Under the pieces are notes generated by a model. The model was not told the origin of the DNA, searched no databases, and saw nothing but the letters and a program-made list of their open reading frames with translations. A program made the translations under genes and the position numbers. Below are positions 1-12,530 of a stretch of DNA of 64,000 nucleotides, one piece after another (positions within the stretch are counted from its first letter, which is position 1; each line of letters opens with the position of its first letter). Origin of the DNA: Fratercula arctica (lineage: Eukaryota > Chordata > Aves > Charadriiformes > Alcidae); contig CANTUZ010000003.1 in assembly GCA_947846985.1 (NCBI GenBank), positions 54,074,096 through 54,138,095 on the forward strand. Reading direction: 5' to 3'.

Positions 1-2039
1 AAGCATTGCTGTAACTGTCTCACCCATTTCAGTCTTTGTCATTGGCAGCCATTGTTTTGCAGTGTCTGTGCTAATTACAGTCTGGTGTACTTGCTCCCAA
101 GACCCCTGTTTGATAAATCGGACATCCGATTTGCCTAGGATTGCAGGTCTTGAGTTCTGGGTGTTTCTATGCCCCCTGGAAGGCTGTCCTTTCAGAGAGA
201 TCCGTATCTGACCTTTAGGAGATGGGACATTGCTCTGTGCCAGTGGGCTAGAGTTCTTCTAATCCCCTAGGGCTAGGAGTCGTTCCATGTCATCAAAGCA
301 GCACAATAATTCAGGACAGAAATGCTAAAACAAAGCAAACATTGCTAGTGAGCCTAGCTTAACTGTCCTCAGTATGCATGAGTGTCTCATCTTTATCTAC
401 ATGTTGATAAAACTTATACCTTATTTTGTTGATGTGAATAACTGAGAAGACAGTAAACTAGCAGTAAGGAAGTTAATAATTGGGATTTGTAGTATTTCAG
501 ACAGACAAAGCTAGTAGATGCCATGGGACAAATTACTGCTTACTTTTTCATCAACTTTGGGTTTTAATACACTTCTTCCTGGTCGGTGACTCTGTTAGGT
601 TTTCTCCACCATCCCTGCTTTCCTTTAGCAAACATGAGCCTACACAAGGCGCTTGGTTGCACAGTATGGCCGCAGTGCACCACATCCCTCCTCCAGACCT
701 GGGACCTGCCCTGGGCCCGGCACGCTGCTCAGCGGTGGCAGCCCCGTGGCCATCGGAAAGACGTCCCATGAGCCAAACACATCGGTGTCTCATCTGTTCT
801 CCCAAAACTACCCTTTCCCAGATATCCAGCAAGGGCCCAGCTAAAAATTTCAAGTTTGAAAAGCGGATGAGTTGTGCCAGAAAATTTTCTGCTGAGCTGC
901 AGTTAGATATTCTGGGGGGAGATCATTTCTAGCACAGCCATCAGAGCCCTGTTTTAGCGCCACAGTGATCGTTTGAGTGGTATATCAAGCAGAGGCCCTC
1001 GCCGATCCATACGTCACATCTAACCACAGTGACATACATGTATTTCCATTTAAAACTGTGGAGAAGTAGGTATGTGCTGCAGCTCAGCTGCGTACGATTG
1101 AAACGCGGGGCCTCCCCGTGTAGTTCCAGGAAATGAGTTTACTCTATCTGTGACAGCCATCGTGTTCCCACAGCCTTAGAGCAGCACAGCTCGGCGTGGG
1201 GTTTTTCCACCACAAATGTTAGCCAGGCGAGTTGCCTGCAGCCTTTCTGCGCTGGCTCCAGCCTGCCTCACCTCTCCCCGACGGGTCCCCAAGGGCCTCG
1301 GGCTCCCTGTGGCTTCACCCAGGAGCAGCACTGGGGGACAAGCTTCTGCCTCACACCCACCGAAATGATGGGGGGCTGGAGAAAGCATCACTCTGAAATT
1401 CTCTTTTGAGCTGGAGAATGCCTTCAGGATCTCCTATTTTGCCTAAATATGGCAATCCAAGGTTTTTTGAGCCACAAAGTATAAAAACCACTTTTCCCTA
1501 TGCTGTGGATTGCTGCAGTGACTAACGCTGATTTGTTAGTTTAAGAAAAAAAAAAGTGAGAGTGGGGAAAGTAATAGTAAATATTCATCACCTGTAACCC
1601 AAAAGAGTTTAATTTTCTTCATCCGTATCTACATACCAATTTAGTCTTAGTTCAAGGCATGAGCAGGCTGCAGTGGGAGGCTGGGTTGCTGCATAGTGCA
1701 TTCTTTTTAGTAATTTAAAAGAATGCCAAAGTAAACACAGTTTAAAAAAAAATAACCCTAAAAAGTAAATGGTGTAGTTTGTTGCCCTCCATATGGTTAG
1801 CTGTCTCAAAGGTCATAAAATAGGGGTCCTTTGGTGGGACAGCTGGGTTTATGTAGCATATGCAGATTGTTATTTTGGCTTTAAGCCAGATCTACCTAAT
1901 TTTTCCATTTTGCTTCTATGATGAGGAGAGGTGGTTAAGGTGACTTCAAGGGGCAGTTCTGTGATTTCATTCATGTTTGTATTAAAGAGCCTTTTAAGAG
2001 TATTTAAGATTAGAAACCAGTATAAATAAAATTCAAGTG

Positions 2040-2054
2040 AAAAAAAAAAAAAAA
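2040..2054. repeat. A15 homopolymer
   Basis: A run of 15 A on the + strand within the UST intron. No recognisable retroposon body is attached. Confidence 0.9.
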
Positions 2055-4744
2055 GGCAAAGTCCACTTGTTTTATCAAAAGACTGAGCCTGGAGCCAGGC
2101 ACAGCCGCAACTTTCGCCATCTGACAACCAGCACCTCACAGCTATTTATGCACTGCAGTTACCGATGATTATACTGTGAAGCGAACCAGCGGAAGCCAGA
2201 AAAACTACCAGAAAAGCCTTCCAGAGTGCGAGTGTTTCTATCGGTACATATGTATGCATCTATAGACGCAGATGTGTGCATAGAGCAAAGAATAATTGCG
2301 CACATCCAGGAATCCTCTCTGCCGTGACTACTGCAAATTCAGAGGAGGGGAGTATTTTGCTGTGAGGGGGGGATGCAGCACCCGGCTGCTTCGGCAGAGC
2401 GGGTGCCGGTGGGCTGCTCCCTGCCTGGCACACCACCAGTAAATTCCCCTTTGGCTGGTCCTGCCCCACACTGACTGACCCCCCAAGGAAGCAGTCCAGC
2501 GCTTTTCACCTTGTCATCGTTGGCAGCGCTCCTGGGCCGAGCACAAGTGGCCCTCTCTGCTGGGAGGAGCAGCCACCAAAGGGAGCTGGAGCTCTAAGAA
2601 GTGGCTTTTCCCGCTTAGAGTCCTGGAGGGACCGTATAAGTAAAGAGCTTTTTCCAGCGAGGTAAATGGAGGTTTCTGTAACAGAAATAACCTACGTAAA
2701 ATAAAAATGAAGTTGGCAAGCAGTATAAAGGCTTAGGCTTAATAAATGCAATATTTAGTAGTGTATATTTGCTGCTGAGTTTGTAAAGAAAACCAGACTG
2801 CAAAGCTGGCAGGAGCTGCCAACTAAGCACCAGAGAGAGGAATGTCTTGAAGTGCTCAGTAATCATAAGGCAGCAGTTGCCTTCTCACCCCAGGACAGAC
2901 TGAGTACAGTGTCCTGCCTGGAGGGTATTCATCTAATGCCCCTCAATGGCAACTTGAACAAGTGACTGAGAATTTTAAAAGATGAGACATTTGTTAGTCT
3001 GTTCGGGTCTATGGGTAAAGATTGGGTAGAAGAGAATAAGCTCTTGGGGAAGCCAAATGTTTTCACCAAAAATTTTTCACACTATTCACTAGCTACAGGT
3101 AGTGCTTTTATGCTAATGTCTGTTTTAAATGCAAGGATTTCATGATCCTTCTTCTACACATTTTCTTAGTTAGCTCGTTAAAAATCACTTCTTTAATTTT
3201 AAATCAGTTTTTGTATATTTTAATCATTTTACTCCTATCTAAATAAAACTATACAAATTGATAAACTGTGAACAGTCAGTAAGTATAGAGCGTATATCAC
3301 TGTAATTAAAAAACAAAGAACTCTTTGTACTAAGTTGTTTAATTACTTAGATACATGAATAGAGACAGAGATTTCAGTGTAAAGAACTACAAACTTTGGT
3401 GTAAAAGCACCATTTAATTACAGAACAGCATGTTTTAATTGTTACCAACTAATGGAAACCATTCTTCCTTTAGAGAAGGAATTAAAAGTACAAATGTAAA
3501 ATAGAATGAATGCTTTATTTTTTTTTGTAATTTAGAACAGCCTTACTTTTGGTAAGCTAGTCAATCTATTCTCTCATTTTATCATGTTCTTCCTACATTT
3601 CAAATTACTCTGTTGTAATTGGTAAGCAAAACTGAGAGGGAAAATACCTCTTTCAGATATAATTATCTTCTTCTGCACCAGATGTGTGTGATGCAATGAA
3701 GTGAAATGAATATGAGAACGTCCAGCCCAGCAGCACTTGCTGTCTCATGTAGTATTATTAAAATGAACAGTTCTCCGTTGTTTTTCTTTAATTCCTTCAC
3801 TCTGAAAGAGGAAAATGTGTGCCCATTGTCTGAAAATTAAAATGTGCTTATCGGTGTGGATACCCTAAGCTGTATGAACATTGATCATTTAAAATGTAAA
3901 GAAAGCAGTTCATGTTCACATGGCTGTGCTCTTTTTTGTCTAAAGGTCATTGGTGTTGCGTTTGCTAGCTGGACTTACTCATCCTTTATTACCTCTTGAA
4001 ATAAATGAGTTTGCTTTTGCTTAAAATTCTTCTCCTCCCTAAAAAGTTATTCTTGATTATTTCTCTTGGCTGAACGTATTGCTTGTGGAATCCCAAGAAC
4101 AACTCACTTTTCCTACCAGGAACCGTTGATCCATCCCTTAGCCTTACGTGTTGGCGATTGTGAAAACGTGTTTCTCTGTGGAGCTGCTAAGCATGCGTTT
4201 AGCTTTGCTGGCAGGTACTTCAGAAGACCTCAGCTTGGACTGCTCACATGAGCAAAACTCTGCCCGACATAAAATCCCATTTTGATTGAGGGACTTCCTC
4301 TGGAAGGGAGGGTGGTCGCTGCCGCTGGGACCAGGTTGGAATCATCAAATGTTCTTTGTTGTCATCTTCCTCCATTTAAATTTTTTCTTTGCTATGTTTC
4401 ATGGCCCAACCCTCTTGAATTCTTCCAACTTGCAGAACTGCTGTTACAATAAAAATTAGGTTTTCATATCAAAATCCAGTTCTTCTTCACTGCAACAGTT
4501 TATCTGTGTAGTCATGTAGAATATGGGGTTTTCTGTTTGGCATTTGAGGCAGCACAAATAGAGAGTATGAGGGAAAGAATGAGCAGCAGAAGCCAAGGCA
4601 GTATCTTGGAACAAAAAAAAAAAGGAGCTCTCATGCAGACCTTGCTGTTGTAGCAAAGAGCAAGGAAGTGGAGTAAGGACTGACAAGATGAAAATCAATC
4701 TATCGGTTTTAGAGTCATGGAAAATTGCCTTAAGATGTCCCCTA

Positions 4745-4985
4745 GTCAAGTGGCTTTCCTCAGGAGAGAATCAATTAATCTGCTCTTAAAATCTTTCAGA
4801 GGTACAGCTTTTGTAACTTATATGCCCTACTGCACTGCCTAACTATCCTTGCCATCAAAAGGGCTTTTTACTAATGTCTGACTGTCATCTCCTTGCTTCC
4901 ATGCAAGCCCATTCATTTTGCCGTGTCTGGACCCAGGTGTATTCTGAGGCCATTACAGTCATTTCCATGGGCATCTCTCAGAGTA
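4745..4985 (-). mobile_element. Old CR1 LINE fragment, antisense, in UST intron
   Basis: The + strand reads like the complement of the 3' region of an old amniote CR1. The order of recognisable words fits: a CTTAAAA-type segment, then CCTAACTATCCTTGCCATC, then TTTTTACTAATGTCTGACTG, then CTTGCTTCCATGCAAGCCCATTC. This is the order of the familiar CR1 stretch for splitting, failing to spread and 'leading to poor growth' type consensus positions just upstream of the tail, read in reverse. The 8-bp tail repeats are not visible, so both ends are approximate. The element lies opposite to UST transcription, inside the last intron. The assignment rests on remembered family consensus, not on an alignment. 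Confidence 0.75.
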
Positions 4986-6050
4986 ACACATGAGGCTCAC
5001 TGGATTGGAGCACTGAGCTTGCAGAAAACCTAATTATAGAGGCTAGTGCTTCATCAGTGTAACATTCATCTCCACTTTTCCTAAAGAAAGTTGCAGTTGT
5101 TAGAGGGGATACGGTGATGCTACAGGTCAGTACTTCCAGCTTTTTCTGTTCTCCTCTTCACAGTTGACTTTCCATTACGTTTCTGTCTTGGAGAAGAAGG
5201 AAATAGTTAGGATACTCTGGCAGCCTGTTGCTATCTGGTAGAAAACAGCAAAATGATTGCCTTGGGAGTTTGCTTTATACCTTGTTCAAATACATTGATC
5301 TCCAACGGTAGAATAATTTACTGAGAGAGGAGGCAAAGAGGCAATTCAATATTTTTGCTAGTACTTCTAATTCTTTATCAACAATAGAGGTATTTTATTT
5401 CAGCTTACCAAAGCAGAAGTTGTCAGGTAAAGAAAAACATACTGAAATGTGCCAGTCCCAGGGCACAACAGGAAGATGAGTCTAGTTTAATTAGCAGGTG
5501 TAACAGGATGAGAAAGTCAACAGGCACGTATGGTCTTGAGGCGACCTGTGGTGATGCCAACAATGCTTCAGTGCTAGCCTGAAATGGATTCAGGTTGATA
5601 AATATCTGTTTAGATTTGATGAAGCACAACTGAGACATGACGTAGTATGCCACGTAGGAAATAATTGATTAGTTCAGCTCAGCTCTATGCTGGATGAGTA
5701 ATCCACATGCATCAGGCAAAATTTCCAAAGCTAGGCAAAATTATGGATTTCTCTACATGTAGTTTTTGCTCATAATTGGTATGATTTGCATTTTCAGATA
5801 ACCATTGCCAATTAAGATGCTCGGTGACTACACGCAATGCCAAATGCTGCGCATGAGCTAGCCATGTTTAAACATGCAAGTCTAACTTCAAACATCTATA
5901 TTTTTCATCTCTTGTTAAAAGTGAATCCATTATTAAGGAGACAGATTGAGCTCATTTGTATCAGTAATGCAGTAGGGCCATGCCTTCATCTTTAAAAAAA
6001 AAGTTTAGGTCTGGTCTCATTAATCAGCACCCACCATGTTGCTTGTTTGG

Positions 6051-6062
6051 CTTTTTTTACAG
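6051..6062 (+). promoter_or_regulatory. UST: Splice acceptor of the UST terminal exon
   Basis: A run of seven T followed by ACAG directly precedes the exon. It defines a phase-1 junction, because the following AA supplies codon positions 2 and 3. Confidence 0.85.
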
Positions 6063-6346
6063 AACATAGGAAACTTGGCAATCTGACTGTGACAGTGAAG
6101 AAGACCGTCCCCTCTCCAGAAGCAATACAGATCCTCTACCAACGCATGAGATATGAATACGAGTTTTATTACTATGTCAAAGAACAGTTTCACCTGATAA
6201 AGCGCAAGTTTGGACTGAAGTCTCATATCAGAAAACCACGTCCCAGACCTGAGTTCTTCATTCCTTCTCCCCTGGAAACAGAGGAACCGATAGATGATGA
6301 GGAAGAAGATGATGAAAAGTGGCTAGAGGATATCTATAAAAGGTGA
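6063..6346 (+). CDS. UST: Uronyl 2-sulfotransferase, terminal coding exon
   Basis: UST is a type II Golgi membrane enzyme that transfers sulfate from PAPS to the 2-O position of uronic acid (mainly iduronate) in dermatan/chondroitin sulfate. This exon carries only the C-terminus: 93 whole residues and the last two bases of a split codon, ending at TGA 6344-6346. The membrane anchor and PAPS-binding motifs are in upstream exons outside the window. Visible landmarks are HRKLGNLTVTVKK, the helix-like QILYQRMRYEYEFYYYVKEQ resembling the C-terminal helix of heparan sulfate 2-O-sulfotransferase, a basic KRKFGLKSH stretch, a proline-rich RKPRPRPEFFIPSP linker and an acidic tail EEPIDDEEEDDEKWLEDIYKR that is characteristic of UST as I remember it. 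The exon start is set by the acceptor TTTTTTTACAG; the frame upstream of it is intronic. No frameshift or premature stop is seen, so the gene looks intact here. Confidence 0.93.
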
Positions 6347-7852
6347 TGGATGGAAGAACTATCCTTTCTCTTCTGGTGACCCCTCCAGCTTTCTTAAGAT
6401 TTTTTTAATTATTGTTAAAAGTAATTCCTTGAGGAACTGAGTTAATGCGCAGCAGCATTTGAAACAGAACGGAAGAGACCATTCCCACGTGCTGGGGCCA
6501 TCGGGAGATACCTGGTTTTGCAGGTTTGATTCATTATACGGTGTTGGCTCTGTAGCATCCTTGCTGTGACATAGTTCAAGAGGGAAGTATCTATTGTCTA
6601 TCACAAAATAACTTTTGGAGCATACGATAGTCCTCTGAGAACTTGCAAAACATAAAAGAATAGGTTAGGCGGTCTTGAAAAGTAAATTTTACAGACTCTT
6701 ATCTCTCTCTTTCTCCAGAAACAAGTCTTCGTTGCATAACACTGCGGCATTAACTACCGGCAATGTGAACTACGGGCAGTGAGCCGTTTGGGAAGAGTGC
6801 CTCTTTCTGCCCAGAGCACATGTACCCAGTGGTACGGCCAGAGCCATTGCCATGTCTGTGCACAACCGAGGATAACAGGCACAGAAAGGGGCTAGATAAT
6901 GGCTTCTGAATTACCCTGTGTGGGAGGAGCAAGGCTGCTATTCTGGCAAATTAATACTAGCAGACATAAGGCAAGTTAAAGAAACCAGGTGGTTTTGGTA
7001 AACCCTTCTAGTTCATAGAGTGGAAAAAGTTACCAGGTCAGTGAACAGCAACAACACATGAAAAGTGCAAGGCAGGGTTACCTAAACAGTGGAGTTTTGG
7101 TTTTGCAGTTGAGTACATTTCTATGAGACTCTGAAGGAAAAGGTGCAGCATACAGTTTTTATGTTCAGGAAAAGTATTTGTAAGTTTTTATTATTGTTAT
7201 GGGTCACAAATCCAAAGAGATACAGAAAAAGTCGCTCATTAAAAAGCTTAGGTGATCTGGAACTCCTATTACGCATGACTGGTGTTTCTATGATTGCAGA
7301 ATTTAGTTGTTCACATCTGAAGGTGAGCGCAGCTGCCCCATCAGCGCAAACACCAGACGGCTGCTTTTAGCATGACTAGAAGTAAAATTAACAATACAGA
7401 CATACACAACTTCTCTAGTTGAAATATTTCAGAATGATAAAAGAGACAAAGGAACGTAGACTCTGTGAAACCAAAGCCGATTCAGTGATACGTTTTTTAA
7501 GAGAGTCACTGTGAAAGTTGCCCTTTTTAATCACTACAAGTATTATCAGCAAACACTAGAAAGGGGATGGGTGGAGGCCGGGGGGGAAAGGGGAATAGCT
7601 CCAATATGTGACGTGCTGCTGTCTTTAAGGTGGGTGTCCCCGGGATTCCCTGTGACCTGTGGGCTTGCCAGCTATTTGACAGCCTGCCAGGACCGGTGGT
7701 GCAGAAGTGACAGACTTGCAGGCAGCAGTGGGCAGAGCTATTTGGCCATCTGCTCCATAGCAGAATAGGGGGGATTTGGGGGTCTTGGTGAGGCCTTGGC
7801 CTCTTGTGCACCGTCGTTGCCAGAGGAAGCTGGACTAGTAGTGGATAACAGC

Positions 7853-7858
7853 AATAAA
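7853..7858 (+). terminator. Candidate poly(A) signal AATAAA, proximal
   Basis: AATAAA hexamer about 1.5 kb after the UST stop codon. Use is unproven. Confidence 0.3.
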
Positions 7859-8222
7859 TTCCTGCCCTAGATCACAGGAAAGAAGCAGGGCTGAGGAGTT
7901 GCAGCTCCCTGCCAGGATGAGTCCCAGTAACACTCCAGGGGCAACGCACCTCTTGTCTCTCTCACGTCCTTCTCAAACATCTACCTGGAAATTTTTGCTT
8001 CCTGTTCTGCGGCTGCCTCAGCAGCGTGTCTGCCGTCTGCAAGGTCATACATCGGTTTGCAATAACAAGCAAAAGTTATTTTGTGATGGACGAGGCATAT
8101 AAACTCGGGCTAAGCTCGAATGTGCTTTCCAAGGGTTTCCTCTTCCATGAGCCTGCTGAGAGCCGATAAACTATATCTTCATCACCAGTCGGTCTTCACT
8201 GTACCTACACGGAGAGAACAAA

Positions 8223-8228
8223 AATAAA
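8223..8228 (+). terminator. Candidate poly(A) signal AATAAA, middle
   Basis: AATAAA hexamer about 1.9 kb after the stop codon, in an A-rich context. Use is unproven. Confidence 0.35.
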
Positions 8229-8979
8229 GAAGCGTAATTGTATGAAGACAAGATGCTAACTTACAGAAATATTACGTAGAAGATTCTGTTCTCATTATTA
8301 ACATCCCAGGTTGGTGGTAGCAATGCACTACCATGGGGGAGCACATTAAAGAAAGCTGAAAATGGCACAGATAACAACTAACATATTAGCTAAAATATGA
8401 ATCTGCTGCATTGTATATTTTAAGTGGTTTCTATGAAATTACATTGAGAGAGTAATGATTAGTTTACACACTGTGGAGTAGTTGTATTTTGGAAAGAAAA
8501 CTAATGTTCTCACCTTTCTGAAATTCTGTTTGAATACTTCTTGCCAACATTGTAACAGAATAATCAGTCACTTAACACATTCACCCTTCCTGCAAGTTCA
8601 CTGCCGCTTACTGTAAAGTCTATTTTTATCTGTTTATTTAATGGTATCTTCAGCCATCACTACTTATAACCTAAATACAAAACCTGTTTAATGATTTACT
8701 CGCTAGGTTTTAATGTTGTATTTTTCGTAACAATCAACCTGGCCTCTCCTCCTTGAATGGTACTTCATAAATTTATCTGGCACATAGCATCTAAGATTCC
8801 TGGTCGTACAGCCTATGTCTGTCATGAAATATATTTTACTTAATTGTTAAAAGGTACGTTTTAAGCTGGTTAATCTTTGACTTATTTATTGAAACTTTTC
8901 AGCACATTCCAAATTCTAAGTTGCTCAGGAAGAAGTTGATTTAAATGATTTTATTTTGGTCCGATGAATATTTCTTATT

Positions 8980-8994
8980 AAAAAAAAAAAAAAA
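8980..8994. repeat. A15 homopolymer
   Basis: A run of 15 A on the + strand in the AT-rich part of the putative 3' UTR. It could cause internal priming in oligo-dT cDNA. Confidence 0.9.
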
Positions 8995-9248
8995 TCATTG
9001 TTTGTAAGCCTTTAGCCCACGACAGCTTTGTAGGAAGTGCCATGCATGTACTTGTAAATCTTTGTGGGGGGAAAAAGGTGGGTGCTTGACATTTATGAAA
9101 AAAAGAAAACATATGTGTACATTAGCTTAGCTATAAGTGAAAGCAACGTATGTTTTGGGATGAAATATTCTGTAACTTATTCACTACCATCTCCTGAATT
9201 ATAAATAAGCCATATGACTCTTTATTTTTCAGTCCAGTGATGTTTAAA

Positions 9249-9254
9249 AATAAA
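9249..9254 (+). terminator. Candidate poly(A) signal AATAAA, distal
   Basis: AATAAA inside TTTAAAAATAAAACTTG, followed within about 40-60 bases by T/GT-rich sequence. This is the best of the three candidates by context. Confidence 0.4.
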
Positions 9255-9275
9255 ACTTGTACATTTCTTCCTAGC

Positions 9276-12200
9276 GCCATAGTCCACTTGCTTACGCTGG
9301 TTTTCTTGCCTGGGTACGGCGGCGGTGGGTGAGATGTTGGAGTTGCACGTGGCAGAACAGGACTGGATACGGCACAGTTTATCATCTGAAAGTCATACTT
9401 TAGCAGCGAGATTGGGACAGGTTGTTCCTGGGTTATTCTGTGTCCTGAACTGTCTGGAGGTGTGAGGGTGAAGGCAGAATTATTTTATTCACCTGAGATG
9501 TGCAGTAAGTACCCCAAAGTACGTTATCTCATTGTGCTTTGTGGCTGCTAAGTAGAAAGAAGTTTTATCCAGGAGAGAAACAGCTGCATTTTACTAGATG
9601 TGGTATTTGATGGCCAGGCGTAAAAGCTCCAATAGTCCAGGGCGATGTTGTAATGTAAGTGAAACATCAGCGCTTTCGCACTGAAGAGAGAATCAACTGT
9701 TGTTAAAGTGCAGCATTCTGGAAAAAATAGATTTTAGTCTCAAGTTTCAAGTGACAGTGACAAATGGTGCGGGTTTTTGTTCCTGTTTAACTTACTTCTC
9801 TTCCGTACAAATTGTGCTGATGATGCAAGGCTAAGCCTGAAATGTTCTCTGCTTACGTGTAGCGAAGCAGCTCAGCAGAACTGAAGGTATGTGAAACCGA
9901 TGGTGTATATTTGAAGCATTTCAATTTCTTTGCCATTCTTTATCATTGGACTTTTGATGAATTGTTTGAATGTTATAATATAGAATGTTACGTAGTATAA
10001 AGACACAAACAAAATCACAAATTTTAAACACTGAAAAACAGATACGTGGATTCCAGCCATTGAATTCTTCCTCCTTTCAATACTTGATGTAATAAAAATA
10101 TTTAATGTAAAGGTAGATTTTTTGACTAACAAAGGAAACCACGCTGCATGCCAACTTGGGTCCCCTTATCAAATGGCAAAACATCATCATCCACCAAAGA
10201 ATCAGAACTCTACATCCTCTTAAAAAATAAAAGTCTGTAATTCCCAGTTAAAGGTAATGGTGCTCTGATCTTTCCCTCCATTTTAAGAAAGCGAACTTCT
10301 GTGACATTAGGCCATAGCCTAAAACAACACAGCAACGTTTTTGAGAGCTAGAATACTGTAATACAATACCACAGCATTCCTTCTGTTTTATTTTTAAGGA
10401 GTCTGCCTTTATTGCAAAGAGTTCGACAAACATCTAAAACGCTGTCGCTCAATCTGCTTGCATGAGCCAAGACCAGAGAAAAGAACTGAGCATTGTTACA
10501 TATAGACCTCCGTACACAGGCTCCATGGGAAGAACAGGAAACCAAGCCTTGGAAGCCCCTGTCCAGTGGTGATGGAATCACCGGGACCACTTTTGCAGGG
10601 TCTGCCCCAAGAGAGTGTTTGCAAGGTCAGGCTCTGCTTAGGTGCCCACAGGTACGGTGGGAAGCATGCTGGAAGGCAGCTCCGTGAGAAACAGCCATTG
10701 GGGAGGGTGAAAAAATCCCCTGTGAAATGTTAGAAGTGGATGGAAGTGATCTCTCTTTGAAAGCTGAAAGTTAAATCTCAACCAGCATAAATTAGCTGCT
10801 GATGTCTCACGACTAAAAAACTCATACATTTTCTTTGGTTTGCCCAGAAATGGCATTGCATGCCAAGCTGCAGCACAAAGCAAACTTCAAAGCTCAGTTG
10901 TAAGCTTTTGAAAGTAGGTCTGTGTGTAATGGAAGCACCGGCACGCTGTAACGGTTGTGTCCCAGCACCGATGTCTGATGCTGTCACATTGGAAGAGCCT
11001 TGAGGTGGGGTGGGAGGTTGTTCTGGGGGCAAAAAGGGATGGGGAAGGGGGGAGGTTTTCTGCAAACATATATTTGGCCTTTCAGACGCCGTTGAGATGG
11101 TAAGATTTGACCAGTGGTATATTTGAATGTGGATTTTGAGTATAAACTTGTGGATTTCCTTTTCTGAGTATGTAAAGGAAGAATGTAAGTCTGGTTTTGT
11201 ATTTAACTGATTGTGGCTGAAAGGGTAAGTTAATAACACTGCTGTCAGACAGGCATGGTAGGAGTGTGCTTTATGCAAACTTTTGCCGTCCTTCCATTCC
11301 CTCTTTGGATCTGATGGGCAAAAAGGGCGATGGCAAAGCATTCTGCCACACCGCAAGGGAATTGGTGCTGTGAAAAGTAGAGATTAGCAGGAATATATGA
11401 AGGCGATGCTATTCAGGGTTAAGAATAATGGTCTAAACACGAGGATGGAGCACCCAGCAGAAGCGTTACACAAACTCCTCACTCCTCACTCTCTTTATGG
11501 CTTTGACTCATCTCAAAAACTTGAGGCCATGCTCCAAAATCAAATGCTGCTTAGCTTTTTTTTTTTTTTTTTGCTTTTTCCATACACTTCCGAATTGCCA
11601 CTCTACCTCAGACACCTGGCAGAGTATAAGCACACAGGCTATCCCTGTGTCTGATGTGCAGGAGCTGATCAGAGACATAGATGTGATCCTTCAGCAAACC
11701 TCTCTCCAGGTTGAGCGCAAGTAATGAGCTGAGTGAAACGCATCCTTCTCAGCACAGTGGTGCTGCTAGTGAGCAGAGAAATATTTAGTTACTGTGCCAC
11801 GAGGGAAAGTATTCCGGCAGTTTTCCAGTTTACCAGGCTATGGTGATATGGGAGTCTTTAGATAACCTCTGGGCTCCCAGGATCATTGTCAGGTAGTAAA
11901 GGGCAATTGCATCTCCCAGTTTTGAACTTGTGATGGTCTCCAGTTTGGGTGCAGGAAGAAAACAGAGGCTGTTACAGTCCGTGGCAGACACAAGAGGGAC
12001 AGTCCAGGCTGTGGCTTCCCATGGCACATGGGATTTTCTCTTCTAGGAGCCTCCAATCCAGTTTGTATAAGCTGAGGGAGGGGAAATCAACTCCAGTCAT
12101 TAGCCTCTGATTCCCCAAAGAAGACAAGATTGCCAAGATCGTGCTGGAGAGCTGTGCTAGAAGAAGCAGCAATGAGGCACCTGCACCCCACCGAAGAGCT

Positions 12201-12354
12201 GTGAGCCTTTTCCATTTTCACTTTCTCCATTTGATTGTATTTGAACAAACCATAGGCCGTATTTGGTGTATTTCCAAAGGTCAGTCTGTGTAGGGTATTT
12301 CTGCACTAACCATATTGTCTGAGCATCTTGGAAAATGATTAATATCTTTATCCT
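9276..12354. other. Intergenic, nothing identified
   Basis: No recognisable exon, RNA gene or repeat family. The longest open frame (10778-11356, - strand, 192 codons) has no domain-like organisation and low-complexity composition, so it is treated as chance. A T17 tract lies at 11556-11572. Confidence 0.6.
11556..11572. repeat. T17 homopolymer
   Basis: A run of 17 T on the + strand. It could be the complement of a retroposon A-tail, but no body was recognised. Confidence 0.9.
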
Positions 12355-12530
12355 TTTGATCCACAGTGGAGGTAAAGAAGTGCTGTTATCCCCATTTCAT
12401 ACATTGGGAATGGATACAGCAAGTAAGTGATATTCTTAAAGTCACGCAGGAAGGCTGTGAAAAAGCACTGGTTATAATGTAGCCAAGTATCTTAATCCCT
12501 GAATTTTCCTTCCTGCTCTAAAATCAATCT
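12355..12530 (+). repeat. MIR/CORE-SINE-like ancient repeat relic
   Basis: The series TTATCCCCATTTCATACAT, then GGGAATGGATACAGCAAGTA, then AAAGTCACGCAGGAAGGCTG, then a pyrimidine-rich stretch follows the order of the old amniote consensus 'ttatccccattttacagat ... aaggtcacacaggaagtctg ...'. This block is shared by MIR-type SINEs and related tails. Divergence is high and no target-site duplication is visible, as expected for a very old insertion. The family name is tentative. Confidence 0.55.

Larger units (their letters stand above)
1..6062 (+). other. UST: Last intron of UST (3' part)
   Basis: The terminal UST coding exon begins at 6063 after a pyrimidine-rich tract and a TTTACAG acceptor, so everything upstream in this window is read as the final intron. 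No open frame in 1-6062 resembles a UST exon or any other protein I know. The only identified element is an antisense CR1 relic near 4.75-4.98 kb. There is an A15 run at 2040-2054. A modestly GC-rich patch at 2.34-2.62 kb shows no other sign of function. The intron has phase 1: one base of the split codon lies in the previous exon, outside the window. Confidence 0.8.
6347..9275 (+). other. UST: Probable 3' UTR of UST
   Basis: No further coding is seen after the stop. AATAAA hexamers occur at about 7853, 8223 and 9249. The last is followed by pyrimidine/GT-rich sequence (about 9285-9315) that could act as the downstream element, and would give a 3' UTR of about 2.9 kb. The 8.6-9.0 kb part is AT-rich with ATTTA-type elements, such as TTATTTATTG at 8882-8891, which suits a 3' UTR. 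Which signal is used cannot be decided from sequence; the end is an estimate. Confidence 0.45.

Noticed and set aside
6699..6718. Strong acceptor-like tract CTCTCTCTTTCTCCAG inside the UST 3' UTR
   Set aside because: No convincing donor lies between the stop codon and this site, and splicing here would not alter the protein.
10778..11356. 192-codon - strand frame
   Set aside because: No recognisable domain, signal or splice context; composition looks random.
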